37,273 nt of DNA from contig JAGQHN010000011.1 of NCBI GenBank assembly GCA_020431825.1, positions 1 through 37,273 on the forward strand, read 5' to 3'. Each line of letters begins with the position of its first letter. The stretch's first letter is position 1. Below the pieces are notes generated by a model. That model was not told where the DNA came from, did not search any database, and was given only the letters and a program-made list of their open reading frames with translations. Both the position numbers and the translations under genes were made by a program. Below are positions 7,688 to 17,999 of the stretch, piece after piece. Source of the stretch: Trueperaceae bacterium. GTDB lineage: Bacteria > Deinococcota > Deinococci > Deinococcales > Trueperaceae.

Positions 7688-8353
7688 CTAAGTCAGATGA
7701 GGTGAATTTGCCATTATTGGGGCCATACCCAATCTGACAATATAACGCTGCGCTCCTTCTTTTTGATTGTATTTCTGCAAAAGCTCAAACATTTCCTGCT
7801 GCAACTTTTTGGCATCTTCAAAGTCCAAGTAGACATTATCGCGCCAGGAGCTAAGGACAGCTGGGCGATCGGGGTCAAGCATAGTGTAGTTGGTCTCGGG
7901 GGTAACAGCCGTTTGAATTTGTAAACGGCCTCTGGCATCTTTGTAGATACGTGTGCCCCAGGTACCAACATCATCAACTCGAGCCTGCACCACGCCGCGC
8001 CGCAGCATAACCGCCCAGTAAAGGTCACGTTCACGCATCATGACTTCTAAGGTTTCAGCGGTAGTTGCCTCATAAGGTACAAAAAAGATATCGGCCTTTG
8101 TTTGATAGTGCTTTATCGCCCGACCGCCGCGCTTTTCGAGCCTTACGACCTCGAGCAAGCCCAGGTCTAGAAAACGCCTGACCCTTGCCAAAACGGTATT
8201 GGCCTTTTCGCCCGTTTCTTGAGCCGCCTGATTTACTGTACACGACCGACCTAAGAAGGGCTCGAGCTGCCTCAAGGTCTTGGGGTTCATAAGAATATCT
8301 GCCGCTTCTGACCCGCTAATAATTGCTACTCTAGATGATTGTGCTTCTTCCAT
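7688..8353 (-). CDS. Winged-helix (ArsR-like) transcriptional regulator
   Basis: A 221-residue cytoplasmic protein. Residues about 20-80 read as a winged helix-turn-helix: CTVNQAAQETGEKANTVLA as helix-turn-helix, then RVRRFLDLGLLEVVRLEKRG as recognition helix and wing, in the style of ArsR/HTH_20 regulators. The C-terminal half (about 95-215) is an unassigned effector or dimerisation region with no ArsR metal-binding cysteine motif. It is divergent from the VOC protein gene at 8395, which it may regulate. No ribosome-binding site precedes the ATG, so translation could be leaderless or start elsewhere. It lies upstream of aspS on the same strand but is separated from it by the aspS promoter. 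Confidence 0.65.
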   Translation of the reverse strand: MEEAQSSRVAIISGSEAADILMNPKTLRQLEPFLGRSCTVNQAAQETGEKANTVLARVRRFLDLGLLEVVRLEKRGGRAIKHYQTKADIFFVPYEATTAETLEVMMRERDLYWAVMLRRGVVQARVDDVGTWGTRIYKDARGRLQIQTAVTPETNYTMLDPDRPAVLSSWRDNVYLDFEDAKKLQQEMFELLQKYNQKEGAQRYIVRLGMAPIMANSPHLT

Positions 8354-8394
8354 ATCATGTAGCTTACGCCCAAACTAGAAAAAAAGGATTGTTG

Positions 8395-8760
8395 ATGCTA
8401 CTTAAGCTTGATCATATTCAATTAGCAATGCCAGAGTCTGCTGAAGAAGAGGCCCGAGCTTTTTACGCCCATCTATTAGGGTTAAAGGAAGTGGAAAAGC
8501 CCGAGGCACTAAAAGCTCGAGGAGGCGTCTGGTTTGAGTTAAACGGCTTTGGCATTCATCTCGGGGTAGAAAAAGACTTTCGCGCGGCAAAAAAAGCTCA
8601 TCCTGCCTTTTGTGTAACAGACCTAGATGCCCTCTTTGCTCGACTCGAACAAGCGGGAATAATGCTAGCGTGGGATAATAGTCTGGCAGATGTCCGGCGT
8701 TTTTATGCCTATGATCCTTTTGGTAATCGACTTGAATTCCTTACGGCGGACGGTCTCTAA
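8395..8760 (+). CDS. VOC superfamily (glyoxalase/bleomycin-resistance fold) protein
   Basis: A 121-residue protein with paired beta-alpha-beta-beta-beta modules. The N-terminal strand is LKLDHIQLAMP. Likely metal ligands are His7, His69 (KAHPAFCV) and Glu114 (NRLEFL near the C-terminus), typical of glyoxalase I-like and fosfomycin/bleomycin-resistance proteins. The substrate cannot be read from the sequence. I use the ATG at 8395, which follows AAAAAGGATT; a start at 8335 would overlap the divergent regulator gene and add an unlikely N-terminus. It stops 46 bases before aconitase, which has its own strong ribosome-binding site, so the two may share a transcript. Confidence 0.8.
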   Translation: MLLKLDHIQLAMPESAEEEARAFYAHLLGLKEVEKPEALKARGGVWFELNGFGIHLGVEKDFRAAKKAHPAFCVTDLDALFARLEQAGIMLAWDNSLADVRRFYAYDPFGNRLEFLTADGL

Positions 8761-8806
8761 TGCGTAGAAAAGCTAAACTGGTAAATAAAACTACAAAGGA
8801 GTTGAT

Positions 8807-11539
8807 ATGGCAGAGCATAAGCAAAAAAATTCGTTTGGCAGTAAAGAAAGTCTGAAAGTCGGTGGGCAGAGCTACGACTATTACCGACTGGCTAAGCTAG
8901 AAGAAGATGGCGTTGGCAATGTGAGCCGTTTGCCCTTTTCGATAAAGGTTTTGCTCGAGTCCGTCCTGCGTAACGAAAATGGCTATGACGTTACCGAAGA
9001 AGATGTGCGCAATGTAGCTGGCTATGACCCCGCGCAACCTGCTCAGGTAGAGATTCCTTTTAAGCCTGCTCGCGTTATTCTGCAAGATTTTACAGGTGTA
9101 CCAGCAGTCGTTGACTTAGCAGCACTGCGCAGTGCCATGAAGCGCATGGGCGGCGACCCTAAAAAGATTAACCCTCAGGTTCCTGTTGATCTGGTCATTG
9201 ACCATAGTGTGCAAGTCGATGAATACGACAGCCCTTTTGCCCTTGCAAACAATGCCGCTATCGAGTTTGAGCGCAACCGCGAACGCTACGAGTTTTTGCG
9301 CTGGGGCCAGAGCGCCTTTGATAACTTTAGAGTGGTTCCACCTGCCAGCGGTATTGTGCATCAGGTGAACCTCGAGTATATTGCCAAAGGTGTGCAGTTA
9401 AGCGCCAACAATGAGCTTTACCCGGATTCGCTGGTTGGTACTGATTCTCACACCACCATGATTAATGGTCTGGGTGTCGTGGGCTGGGGTGTGGGTGGCA
9501 TTGAGGCTGAAGCGGTTATGCTTAACCAGCCCATTTATATGCTCATGCCTGAAGTGATCGGCTTTAAGATCACAGGCAAACTTAAAGAGGGCGTAACTGC
9601 CACTGACCTGACCCTGCGCGTTACTGAAATGCTCCGTAAAAAAGGTGTGGTCGGTAAATTCGTCGAGTTTTATGGTGCTGGTCTTAGCAGTATGACGCTG
9701 CCTGACCGTGCCACCATTGCCAACATGGCACCTGAGTACGGCGCAACCATGGGCTTTTTCCCGGTAGATGCCGAAGCGCTACGCTACCTCGAGCAAACCG
9801 GTCGCCTGCCTGACGAAGTTGCTGCAGTTGAGGCCTACTGCAAAGCTCAGGGCATGTTCCGTACGGACGACACGCCTGACCCAGAATTCGCAGATACTTT
9901 AGAGCTTGACCTTGCAAGTGTTGAACCCGCCCTTGCTGGCCCCAAACGCCCTCAAGACCGCATCACACTTTCCAATATGAAATCGCAGTGGAATGAAGGC
10001 TTAACCAAGCCCATTGGCCCCTCTGGCTTTGGCCTAAGTGAAGACAAACTTGGCGCTACAGGTTCTGCAAGCATTGAGCGTCACGGTGAAAAACACGACT
10101 TTACCCTGAAACACGGTGACGTTGTCTTAACAGCTATCACCAGCTGTACCAATACGTCAAATCCGAGTGTCCTAATCGCCGCAGGCATTGTAGCGAAAAA
10201 GGCTGTTGAGCATGGTCTTCAGCAAAAACCCTATACCAAAACCAGTCTGGCCCCAGGCTCTAAAGTAGTTACCGAGTATCTAACCGATACCGGCTTACTG
10301 CCTTACCTCGAGCAAATTGGGTTCGGTGTGGTTGGCTACGGCTGCACTACCTGTATTGGTAACTCTGGCCCCCTCCCTGACCCTGTTGTTAAAGCCATCA
10401 ATGAAGGAGACATTGTGGCTGCCAGTGTGACCTCAGGCAACCGTAACTTTGAGGGCCGGGTCAACCCCCACACCAGAGCCAACTATCTGGCAAGCCCGCC
10501 GCTGGTTGTCGCTTACGCTCTGGCTGGAACCGTAAATATAGATTTTGAAACTGAGCCCCTTGGCAAGGGTAAAGATGGACAGAATGTTTTCTTACGAGAC
10601 ATCTGGCCTAGCACCCAGGAAATCACCGCCCATATGAGTGCCGCCATGAAGCCCGAAGTCTTTGAAAAAATCTATAAAGGCATCGAAGAGTCAAATGAAA
10701 AGTGGAATGAAATTCCAATCCGTGGTGGCGAGCTTTACGACTGGAACCCCGATTCCACCTATATCCAGGAACCTCCATTCTTTGTCGATATGAGTGAAAA
10801 ACCTGGAAACATTGAGTCTATTGAAAAGGCCAGGGTGCTGGTCAAAGTTGGCGATAGCATCACCACAGACCACATTAGTCCGGCAGGCAATATTTCTAAA
10901 AACAGTCCGGCAGCCAAGTATTTAGTAGACAATGGTGTTGAGCCCGTTGACTTTAACTCTTATGGGAGTCGCCGGGGTAATGACCGGGTGATGACCAGAG
11001 GTACCTTTGCCAACATTCGTCTGCGTAACCAGCTGGCTCCAGGCACCGAAGGTGGTGTGACCACTGACTTTACCGATGGTCAGGTCAAGAGTATTTACGA
11101 AGCCTCGCTCAATTACAAAGCTGCCAATACCCCTACTCTTATTCTGGCAGGCAAGGATTATGGCATGGGCAGTAGCCGTGACTGGGCTGCTAAAGGCACT
11201 TATCTTTTAGGCGCTAAAGCCGTTATTGCTGAAAGCTTTGAGCGGATTCACCGTAGCAACCTGATTGGTATGGGTGTTTTACCGCTACAATACAAAGCTG
11301 GCCAAACGGCTGATAGCCTAGGCTTAACGGGTAAAGAGTCTTTTAGCATTAAGCTGGATGATAGCCTTAAGCCCCTCTCTGAGCTAAAAGTAGAGGTGAC
11401 TCGAGAAGACGGTAGCAGTTTTGACTTTATGGTGATCTGCCGGATTGATACCCCTGTAGAAATCGACTATTACCGCAATGGTGGCATTTTGCATGCCGTT
11501 CTAAGAAACATCTACGCTCGAGAAAAAGCGCAGGCTTAA
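8807..11539 (+). CDS. acnA: Aconitate hydratase (AcnA type)
   Basis: A 910-residue cytosolic [4Fe-4S] enzyme that isomerises citrate to isocitrate in the TCA cycle; the length is normal for AcnA/IRP1-type aconitases. Fe-S ligands are Cys447 (SCTNTSNPS) and Cys513 and Cys516 ([12 protein letters not shown]). Other family motifs are [15 protein letters not shown], the linker to the swivelling domain, and the C-terminal [13 protein letters not shown] and GVLPL. AAAGGAG lies seven bases before the ATG. A strong terminator follows 18 bases after the stop. Four of its six Leu-Glu pairs are written CTCGAG, which illustrates the window-wide palindrome bias. Confidence 0.97.
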   Translation: MAEHKQKNSFGSKESLKVGGQSYDYYRLAKLEEDGVGNVSRLPFSIKVLLESVLRNENGYDVTEEDVRNVAGYDPAQPAQVEIPFKPARVILQDFTGVPAVVDLAALRSAMKRMGGDPKKINPQVPVDLVIDHSVQVDEYDSPFALANNAAIEFERNRERYEFLRWGQSAFDNFRVVPPASGIVHQVNLEYIAKGVQLSANNELYPDSLVGTDSHTTMINGLGVVGWGVGGIEAEAVMLNQPIYMLMPEVIGFKITGKLKEGVTATDLTLRVTEMLRKKGVVGKFVEFYGAGLSSMTLPDRATIANMAPEYGATMGFFPVDAEALRYLEQTGRLPDEVAAVEAYCKAQGMFRTDDTPDPEFADTLELDLASVEPALAGPKRPQDRITLSNMKSQWNEGLTKPIGPSGFGLSEDKLGATGSASIERHGEKHDFTLKHGDVVLTAITSCTNTSNPSVLIAAGIVAKKAVEHGLQQKPYTKTSLAPGSKVVTEYLTDTGLLPYLEQIGFGVVGYGCTTCIGNSGPLPDPVVKAINEGDIVAASVTSGNRNFEGRVNPHTRANYLASPPLVVAYALAGTVNIDFETEPLGKGKDGQNVFLRDIWPSTQEITAHMSAAMKPEVFEKIYKGIEESNEKWNEIPIRGGELYDWNPDSTYIQEPPFFVDMSEKPGNIESIEKARVLVKVGDSITTDHISPAGNISKNSPAAKYLVDNGVEPVDFNSYGSRRGNDRVMTRGTFANIRLRNQLAPGTEGGVTTDFTDGQVKSIYEASLNYKAANTPTLILAGKDYGMGSSRDWAAKGTYLLGAKAVIAESFERIHRSNLIGMGVLPLQYKAGQTADSLGLTGKESFSIKLDDSLKPLSELKVEVTREDGSSFDFMVICRIDTPVEIDYYRNGGILHAVLRNIYAREKAQA

Positions 11540-11556
11540 ATACTGAAGATCAATAA

Positions 11557-11585
11557 AAAGGGTCGCTTTGCTGCGACCCTTTTTT
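11557..11585 (+). terminator. Rho-independent terminator after aconitase
   Basis: A 10-bp stem (11557-11566 with 11573-11582, core GGGTCGC/GCGACCC) with a six-base loop, continuing into TTTTTTAT. It follows the acnA stop closely. Confidence 0.9.
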
Positions 11586-11700
11586 ATGCTTCTACGACCA
11601 AAAGACTTGGATGATGCCCAAGTTGGAGTCATCTAAAGGTACACTCTCACAAGCAGTTCCAAGGTCATAAAAGACATTAAAACGGCACTTTGGCATACGC
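11586..11700. other. Short gap between acnA and the thiolase gene
   Basis: This stretch separates the acnA terminator from the convergent end of the thiolase gene. I see no gene, repeat or clear terminator for the thiolase in it. Confidence 0.5.
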
Positions 11701-12879
11701 TCAGGAAACCAGTTGAAACAGACCTGCCATTCCCTGACCACCCCCAACACACATGCTTATAATGCCAAACTCTTTACCGGTTCGGTTCATTTCGGCAAAT
11801 AGGTCAGCCGCGATCCGTGCGCCTGTTGCCCCTAAAGGGTGACCCAGGGCAATCGCACCACCATTCACGTTTAGCTTTTCATCAGGTATCGCAAGCTCTC
11901 TTTGAGAGTAAAAAGCCTGCGAAGCAAACGCCTCATTGATTTCAAAAAGATCAATATCATTAACGGTCATACCAACTTTTGTCAAAAGTTTACGAATGGC
12001 TGGTACTGGCCCAATGCCCATAATTTCGGGTGGCACACCGACAACCGCAGCCTGCATAAAACGTGCCAGAGGCTTAAGCCCTAAAGCCTCTGCTTCTTCT
12101 TTAGACATAATAAGGGTCATGGCGGCCCCATCATTCATGGGACTACTGTTGCCCGCAGTAACCGTGGCAGCTTCATCATCAGCAAAAACAGTTTTCAGAC
12201 TGGCGAGTTTTTCCAGGCTGGTATCAGCTCTTGGGCCTTCGTCTCTGCTAACAGTGACTTCGTGCCACTTGCCTTCTTCATCTTTGACTCGAGTCTCAAC
12301 CGGAACAACATGTCCTTCAAACTTCCCCTCTTGCCAGGCCCGCACTGCCTTCTGCTGCGATTTAAAAGCAAACTGATCCTGCTCAGCACGACTTATACCA
12401 AACTTTCTGGCCACTGCTTCCGCGGTCTGACCCATGCTGTGATAGGCTTCGGGCTGCTCTTTTAGCAATTTTTTGTTGAGTGTTTCTTTGATATTAAAAC
12501 CGCCCATAGGCACGCGGCTGGTACAATCACTACCACCCGCCAGAACCGCATCATTCATACCTAGTATGACCGAATGGGCAGCTTGCGTTATGGTTTGCAG
12601 ACCACTGGCACAAAAACGGTTAATGGTGGCAGCAGCCACCGATACAGGCAAGTCGGAAAGTTGCACAGCAATGCGGGCAAAATTATAGCCAGCTTCGCCC
12701 TCTGGATGCGCATTTCCTAACAGAAGATCATCGACTTTAGCAGGATCATAGCCAACTTTTCTAAGCGTCTCATTGATGACCAATGCAGCCAGATCATCGG
12801 GGCGGGTATCTTTTAACATGCCTTTATGGGCGCGCCCAACAGGTGTACGCAGGGCACTTACAATCACAGCTTCTCGCAT
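11701..12879 (-). CDS. Thiolase (acetyl-CoA acyltransferase / acetyl-CoA C-acetyltransferase)
   Basis: A 392-residue soluble thiolase that joins or cleaves acyl-CoAs through a cysteine nucleophile. Catalytic residues are visible: Cys90 (NRFCASGLQ), His347 (GHPLGATGAR) and Cys377 (ISMCVGGGQG). The MCVGGGQGMAGLFQ ending and overall pattern resemble FadA-type 3-ketoacyl-CoA thiolases, but biosynthetic acetoacetyl-CoA thiolase activity cannot be excluded. I use the start at 12879, which follows GAAAGGAAACGA; an in-frame start 30 bases upstream lacks such a site. There are no other fatty-acid oxidation genes beside it, and it is a single-gene unit convergent with acnA. Confidence 0.92.
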   Translation of the reverse strand: MREAVIVSALRTPVGRAHKGMLKDTRPDDLAALVINETLRKVGYDPAKVDDLLLGNAHPEGEAGYNFARIAVQLSDLPVSVAAATINRFCASGLQTITQAAHSVILGMNDAVLAGGSDCTSRVPMGGFNIKETLNKKLLKEQPEAYHSMGQTAEAVARKFGISRAEQDQFAFKSQQKAVRAWQEGKFEGHVVPVETRVKDEEGKWHEVTVSRDEGPRADTSLEKLASLKTVFADDEAATVTAGNSSPMNDGAAMTLIMSKEEAEALGLKPLARFMQAAVVGVPPEIMGIGPVPAIRKLLTKVGMTVNDIDLFEINEAFASQAFYSQRELAIPDEKLNVNGGAIALGHPLGATGARIAADLFAEMNRTGKEFGIISMCVGGGQGMAGLFQLVS

Positions 12880-13053
12880 TCGTTTCCTTTCACAGACAGA
12901 TTGGAGCATAGAACGCTGCCTAGCTCACCAGAATTTTGTACTGAGTATAGCCTTTTCACCCCGACCCTAACGTTTTATTTTGCATCCCGCCAACGCTTTT
13001 GTGCTAACTGACAGCTACTTCCACGCTCTATGAGGCATACTAGACTAAGGTAC

Positions 13054-13743
13054 ATGATGAAAGCAGTTCTCCGATTTGGTCAGCAGGCCTTTATTCAAAA
13101 CCTGATTTTATTTTGCTTATCCATAGGCTTTAGCTTTGCCTTGTTAGTGGCAAGAAGCTACTACAGCGGCACCACTTATTTTAGTTTTCTGGTCTGGAAC
13201 TTGTTTTTGGCCTTTATTCCTTTTGCACTGAGTAGTTTTATCAAGCTCAAAAAAAATCTGCCGCTTCCCTTTTTTTTGGTGCTTGCGTTTATCTGGTTAC
13301 TCTTTTTCCCCAATGCCCCTTATATCCTGACAGATCTTTTTCATTTACGCACCCGCCCGGGTTCTCCCTTATGGTTTGACCTGGTTGTCATTTTATCGTT
13401 TGCCTGGAACGGTCTACTCTTAGGCTTTGTGTCTCTGGCTGACATGCAAAAAGAAGTCAAAGAACGTTTTGGTCCGCTAAGCTCGAGTCTCTTTGCTGTC
13501 CTTTCCTTATTTTTAGGCAGCTTTGGCATCTATTTGGGACGCTTTTTACGCTGGAATAGCTGGGACCTGTTAACCCAACCCTTAAAGCTCTTGCAAGATA
13601 TCTGGATACGCTTCGCCAACCCTTTAGATCACCCAGGCGCCTGGGGCGTCACCCTGATTTTCTCGATATTTTTAGGTCTTTGCTATCTCATGCTTACTCA
13701 GCTCAGCTACGCAACAAAAGACAAAAGTAAAGGTATGGGCTAA
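13054..13743 (+). CDS. DUF1361 integral membrane protein
   Basis: About 229 residues with around seven hydrophobic segments. It has the DUF1361 hallmarks FFPNAPYILTDLFHL, the following WFDLV, and GRFLRWNSWD near the middle. Members are uncharacterised inner-membrane proteins. I prefer the ATG at 13054, with AAGG just upstream and a TAGACT box (13041-13046) that could serve as -10 for a nearly leaderless message; another ATG lies 24 bases earlier. The gene is followed 52 bases later by a lipoprotein gene with its own -10 box. Confidence 0.8.
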   Translation: MMKAVLRFGQQAFIQNLILFCLSIGFSFALLVARSYYSGTTYFSFLVWNLFLAFIPFALSSFIKLKKNLPLPFFLVLAFIWLLFFPNAPYILTDLFHLRTRPGSPLWFDLVVILSFAWNGLLLGFVSLADMQKEVKERFGPLSSSLFAVLSLFLGSFGIYLGRFLRWNSWDLLTQPLKLLQDIWIRFANPLDHPGAWGVTLIFSIFLGLCYLMLTQLSYATKDKSKGMG

Positions 13744-13771
13744 ACGCACCTCACCCATCTTGTCCTTAAGG

Positions 13772-13777
13772 TATACT
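13772..13777 (+). promoter_or_regulatory. Candidate -10 box for the lipoprotein-tgt unit
   Basis: TATACT lies 18 bases before the ATG at 13796, so the leader would be about 11 nt. No clear -35 is visible; this is a weak call. Confidence 0.35.
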
Positions 13778-13795
13778 TGACTTCGCTTGATTCGA

Positions 13796-15055
13796 ATGCG
13801 TACTTTATTCGTTCTATCCATGATACTTAGTCTGGGGCTTCTCTTTAGTGCCTGCTTTAATAATAATGGCAAGGCAGCAGCTCAAAGCGAGGCAAACTCG
13901 AGTACTGTAGCAAAAGCGGTGAGTGAAGCTGAAAATGAAGTTGATTTAAAGGTCAATATAAAAGTCAGTGTAAAAGACCCCCCGGCTCTGGTTCTCTTTC
14001 CTGATTCTGACCCCTTACCCTTTGATTTAAAACAAGACTTTTTTGAGGCTTATAAGGCAGAAAGCTGGCCCGAAAACGACACCGGAGATTTGTATGGCTC
14101 CATGCCCTATCAGGTGCTTTTTGACGGTCTACTTGGCGAAGATGCCATTGAAGTGGTACGAGGCACCAGTGGACATGCACTCCGGTTAAACCCAGCTGTG
14201 CCAGAAGATGTTTATAGTACCCATGCTAGCCTGGTTGCCACGACTTTAACCGGGCAGATTCCAGCTAACTTTTTCTGGTTTGAAGTGGATATGACAACAG
14301 AAAAGCAGCTGCGTGACAAACCCAATCTCTGGGAACGTGGCTGGGTTGCCTGGAACTTAGAAGCCAACAATGACCCCAAACAAACAGCAGTGCTGCGCCA
14401 GGTTGTGCCCTATACTTTTTACTATTTTTATGTCAAAGAAAGTGATACGACCTTTCCTGGGATTGAAGTCGGCAAGCTCGAGCCCGCCAACTCTGACACT
14501 TGGGACTGTGCCTTTGATGTTTCACCCGACATTGCTACTCCAAATATCGACTGTGATAACGACGGCAAAGTTGATGATGTCATCTACGGGGCTCAGCGCT
14601 TTTTTCCCTTTCGCTTTGACCCAGAAGAGCCCATGCATGAAACCGGAGACTGTCTGGTCACCTCTTCCCTGCCCCGCTTTGGCTTTGGCGTAGGCAAGAA
14701 GCACACTTTCCGCATTTTGCACCATCAGGACAGCTTTGAAATTTACTGGTTAAAACAAACCCTGGAGGGTGAAACCGTAGCGCAAAAACTGGTCAGCTGT
14801 CAGGATTTGCTTAATCCTTATACTCAGGGAAGCATTGCTTTTTATAGTGAAGATGCCACGGTTCTCTTTGATAATTTTAGAGTTCAGGCGTTTGAGGTTG
14901 CTAATGTAGAACCTGAGTTAGCGGCAAACAGTCCAGCAGCTACAGACACAGCTGCTAGCGAAACCGATACCTTGCCAGAACCTTTTGGTGTTCGCTACCA
15001 GCCCCCCTCACTACAGATTGACGACCTGCCCGACTTGCCAAAGACCTTAGAATAG
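13796..15055 (+). CDS. Lipoprotein with a jelly-roll-like ectodomain, function unknown
   Basis: About 419 residues. The N-terminus MRTLFVLSMILSLGLLFSAC is a lipoprotein signal with lipobox LFSAC and the modified Cys at 20. A low-complexity Ala/Ser/Glu stretch follows. The rest resembles LamG/concanavalin-like carbohydrate-binding or family-16-like folds: FFWFEVDM, the strand rich in YTFYYFYVKES, HTFRILHHQDSFEIYWL and the ending TVLFDNFRVQAFEV, a common final strand in DUF1080-type domains. It also has an acidic DVSPDIATPNIDCDNDGKVD segment that could bind calcium. I use the ATG at 13796 because it begins the signal peptide directly; a TTG nine bases earlier is less likely. It ends four bases before tgt, so the two are probably co-transcribed although their roles are unrelated. 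Confidence 0.7.
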   Translation: MRTLFVLSMILSLGLLFSACFNNNGKAAAQSEANSSTVAKAVSEAENEVDLKVNIKVSVKDPPALVLFPDSDPLPFDLKQDFFEAYKAESWPENDTGDLYGSMPYQVLFDGLLGEDAIEVVRGTSGHALRLNPAVPEDVYSTHASLVATTLTGQIPANFFWFEVDMTTEKQLRDKPNLWERGWVAWNLEANNDPKQTAVLRQVVPYTFYYFYVKESDTTFPGIEVGKLEPANSDTWDCAFDVSPDIATPNIDCDNDGKVDDVIYGAQRFFPFRFDPEEPMHETGDCLVTSSLPRFGFGVGKKHTFRILHHQDSFEIYWLKQTLEGETVAQKLVSCQDLLNPYTQGSIAFYSEDATVLFDNFRVQAFEVANVEPELAANSPAATDTAASETDTLPEPFGVRYQPPSLQIDDLPDLPKTLE

Positions 15056-15059
15056 GTTC

Positions 15060-16313
15060 ATGCAAGATGGATTTTTCTTTTCAATTGAAGCTGAGCAGGG
15101 TAAGGCTCGAGCTGCCACTTATCAGACCCCCCACGGCATCATCGAAACCCCGGCTTTTGTTGCCGTAGGTACCCAGGCCAGCATCAAAGCCATAAGCCCA
15201 GAGCAAGCCAAAGCAGCAGGCACACAGGTTATTTTTGCCAACACCTACCATCTCTATTTGCGACCAGGACAGGAAACGGTTGCCAGGCATGGAGGCGTGC
15301 ATAAGTTTATGAACTGGCATGCCCCAGTACTTACCGATTCAGGGGGGTTTCAGGTATTTAGCCTGGGTGCCAGCATTGAACATGGTGTCGGTAAAATTGC
15401 CAATATCTTTCCAGGGGAAGAAGGCGGTGTACTTTCCAGTACCGCTGTACGCAGCCAAAAAGGCAAGTCACTGGTAAAAATCAGCGAAGACGATGTGCGC
15501 TTCCGCAGTCATATAGATGGCAGTGAACATATCTTTACCCCAGAAAAGAGCATTGCTATACAACGCCAACTTGGGGCCGACATCATTCTGGCGTTTGATG
15601 AGTGCACCAGTCCTTTGCACGACAAACGCTATACCCAAAAAAGTGCCGATCGTACGCACCGCTGGGCCAAGCGCTGTCTTGACTATTTTGAAGCACATGA
15701 CCCGGTTCATGGCTATGCGCAGATGCTTTATGGCATTATTCAGGGAGGCGCTTTTCAAGATATCCGCACCGAGAGTGCCCGGGTTATTGCCTCTATGCCT
15801 TTTGACGGTATCGCCATAGGCGGCAATCTGGGGAATACCCTTTCTGATATGTACGCCATTTTGGACTGGACCATTCCCGAATTACCCAGAGACAAACCGC
15901 GTCATCTCCTGGGCATTGGCGATATTCCGAGTATTTTTGAGGCAGTTGAACGCGGAGTGGACACCTTTGATTGTGTTAGCCCAACGAGAAATGCACGCAA
16001 TGGTGGTCTGCTGAAACGCTTTGATGATGAAGGCAAGCCTCTGGACAAGTTCCGCATTAATATTCGTAATGCCAAATTTGCCGAGGATACCAGGCCCATA
16101 GATGAAAGTTGTTCTTGCTACACCTGCCAGAACTACAGCCGCAGCTATCTGCGACATCTTTTTAAAGCAGGGGAACAGCAAGCGCACAGCCTGGCCACAA
16201 TTCATAATCTCCAGTTTATGGCTGATCTGATGGCTAAGATTCGTACGGGTTTAAAAGAGGGTTATTTTTCTGACTTGAAAAAAGAGTGGCTGGAACCTCT
16301 CAGGCAGCACTAG
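15060..16313 (+). CDS. tgt: tRNA-guanine(34) transglycosylase
   Basis: A 417-residue TIM-barrel enzyme that exchanges guanine-34 for preQ1 (or queuine) in GUN anticodons, including those of tRNA-Asp and tRNA-Asn. Asp93 (LTDSGGFQVF) is the general acid/base, Asp304 (VDTFDCVSPTR) is the nucleophile, and Cys351, Cys353, Cys356 and His382 form the zinc site with the spacing of the Zymomonas enzyme. The usual CVLPTR or CVMPTR reads CVSPTR here. The protein is longer than the roughly 375-residue E. coli enzyme, partly from an insertion around 103-145. It starts four bases after the lipoprotein stop. No queuosine biosynthesis genes are nearby. Confidence 0.96.
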   Translation: MQDGFFFSIEAEQGKARAATYQTPHGIIETPAFVAVGTQASIKAISPEQAKAAGTQVIFANTYHLYLRPGQETVARHGGVHKFMNWHAPVLTDSGGFQVFSLGASIEHGVGKIANIFPGEEGGVLSSTAVRSQKGKSLVKISEDDVRFRSHIDGSEHIFTPEKSIAIQRQLGADIILAFDECTSPLHDKRYTQKSADRTHRWAKRCLDYFEAHDPVHGYAQMLYGIIQGGAFQDIRTESARVIASMPFDGIAIGGNLGNTLSDMYAILDWTIPELPRDKPRHLLGIGDIPSIFEAVERGVDTFDCVSPTRNARNGGLLKRFDDEGKPLDKFRINIRNAKFAEDTRPIDESCSCYTCQNYSRSYLRHLFKAGEQQAHSLATIHNLQFMADLMAKIRTGLKEGYFSDLKKEWLEPLRQH

Positions 16314-16367
16314 ATTCCTGCCCAAGTTGTAATACAGATGTCATATTTTTAACACTATGATAGGGGG

Positions 16368-17999
16368 ATGGTCATTCTGGGTTACTCTGTGCAAACCACC
16401 TGGTATATTTTGCCCTATGCCCTATCTGCTTTATTTACCCTGTTTGTGGCCAGGCAAAGCTGGCAAAAGCGACCCGCAAAGGGTGCTGCCTGCTTAAGCC
16501 TTATGCTTCTGGGCTCGAGCATCTGGACCCTTGGCGACATCTTACTTATCCTCTTTCCCTTTTATGAACTGAATATCCTCAATCATGTTATTTTGTTTTC
16601 AGGTGTTTTCGCTGCCGTATTAGGTTGGTTTTTCTTTACCGCTACCTATACCGACCACCACTTTTTATTACAGAAACGTCAGATCTGGCTTTCTTTTCTG
16701 GTTCCAGCCCTTATCCTTGGGCTCATTCTTAGCTCAAATTATCATCATTTGTTTTTTGCGCAAGTCCATCTAGAGAATTCGCATGGTTTGCACCTTCTCA
16801 AAAGTGAGTATGGTGTTTTTCATGACTTTGTCTGGTTGCCTTTTGCTTATTTTGCCATGTTTTATGGCATTATTCGACTTATTTATAGCGCCATTCGCTC
16901 AAATACTTTTTATCAGCGACAAAACCTTATCCTCATTGCTGGCGTCACCATTCCGCTACTGCTTGACCTGGCCACCACAACCTTTAAAATCAGCTTTGTT
17001 ACCAATCTTTTTATCAGCGAAATTGCCCCTCTCAGTTTTGGTGTTACTGGCGTTCTCTATTTTTGGGCCCTATATAAACGCAAGTTACTGGATATTGCGC
17101 CGCTGGCTCATAAGGTTGTCTTTAATACGATTAATACTGCCATTATTAGCCTCGATCAAAAACAAAGAATTGTCGAGTTAAATCCTTCAGCTGAAAAACT
17201 ACTTGGGTCTAACAATGTCCAGGCGCTTGGTCAGTCCTTTACCAGCATCATAGAGCCCCTTGTTAAAGACGAACGCCTCAGTAATTTATCAGGGGAAATT
17301 GGTAAGTTATCTTTTAGTCTGGGAGAACTTCATTATGAATTGCAGAACAATGTCATTCGAAGTAGCAAAGGTAGTTATCAGGGCTCAGTCGTCCTCATTT
17401 ATGATGTCAGCGATCAGCTCTTAATCCAGAGATCACTTAAAACGCAACTTGATGAAACCCAGAGGCTCGAGAACCAGTTACGCGACCTGTCCTTTAAAGA
17501 CCCGCTAACAGGCGTCTATAATCGGCGCTATCTTTTTGAAGCTGGCGAACAGCTATTTAAGCAATGCCGCTCAGACCATGAAGGACTTTGCGCTATCATG
17601 TTTGATCTGGATCACTTTAAACATATCAATGATAGCTATGGTCATGGGGTAGGCGATCAGGTGCTAAAAGAAATGGCCAGACGTATCAGTAAAAGTATTC
17701 GTGCAACGGATATACTTGCCCGCTATGGCGGCGAAGAGTTTGTTCTTTTGGTGCCCAGTATTGACTCAGGCCTTGCCGCTAAGATTGCCACGCGAATTCA
17801 CCAGCTCATATCAAGCAAAGACTATGTACTGGCAACGCAAACCTTAACTGTTACTGCCAGTGTCGGGGTTGCTCTTTCAAATGCTGAAAGCCAAAGTCTA
17901 AGTCAACTGTTAGATCTGGCTGACCATGCTTCCTATAAAGCAAAGCAGACCGGGCGTAACCGTGTTTGTTATCAGGCCTTAGGTATGACAAGCGTCTAA
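16368..17999 (+). CDS. Membrane diguanylate cyclase (7TM sensor - PAS - GGDEF)
   Basis: A 543-residue inner-membrane signalling protein. Residues about 1-215 have seven hydrophobic segments like the HisKA_7TM sensor domain. About 225-345 is a PAS-like domain (IISLDQKQRIVELNPSAEKL). A short coiled linker precedes the GGDEF domain at about 370-540. The active site reads RYGGEEF, a functional GGEEF variant, and the inhibitory RxxD site (RATD) sits five residues before it, so the cyclase should make cyclic di-GMP and feel product inhibition. A G-run (GGGGG) precedes the ATG. Its stop overlaps the stop of the convergent gene on the other strand. The signal sensed is unknown. Confidence 0.92.
   Translation: MVILGYSVQTTWYILPYALSALFTLFVARQSWQKRPAKGAACLSLMLLGSSIWTLGDILLILFPFYELNILNHVILFSGVFAAVLGWFFFTATYTDHHFLLQKRQIWLSFLVPALILGLILSSNYHHLFFAQVHLENSHGLHLLKSEYGVFHDFVWLPFAYFAMFYGIIRLIYSAIRSNTFYQRQNLILIAGVTIPLLLDLATTTFKISFVTNLFISEIAPLSFGVTGVLYFWALYKRKLLDIAPLAHKVVFNTINTAIISLDQKQRIVELNPSAEKLLGSNNVQALGQSFTSIIEPLVKDERLSNLSGEIGKLSFSLGELHYELQNNVIRSSKGSYQGSVVLIYDVSDQLLIQRSLKTQLDETQRLENQLRDLSFKDPLTGVYNRRYLFEAGEQLFKQCRSDHEGLCAIMFDLDHFKHINDSYGHGVGDQVLKEMARRISKSIRATDILARYGGEEFVLLVPSIDSGLAAKIATRIHQLISSKDYVLATQTLTVTASVGVALSNAESQSLSQLLDLADHASYKAKQTGRNRVCYQALGMTSV

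Noticed and set aside
17996..17999. Overlapping stop codons of convergent genes as a regulatory overlap
   Set aside because: A four-base convergent overlap is common in compact genomes and needs no special explanation.
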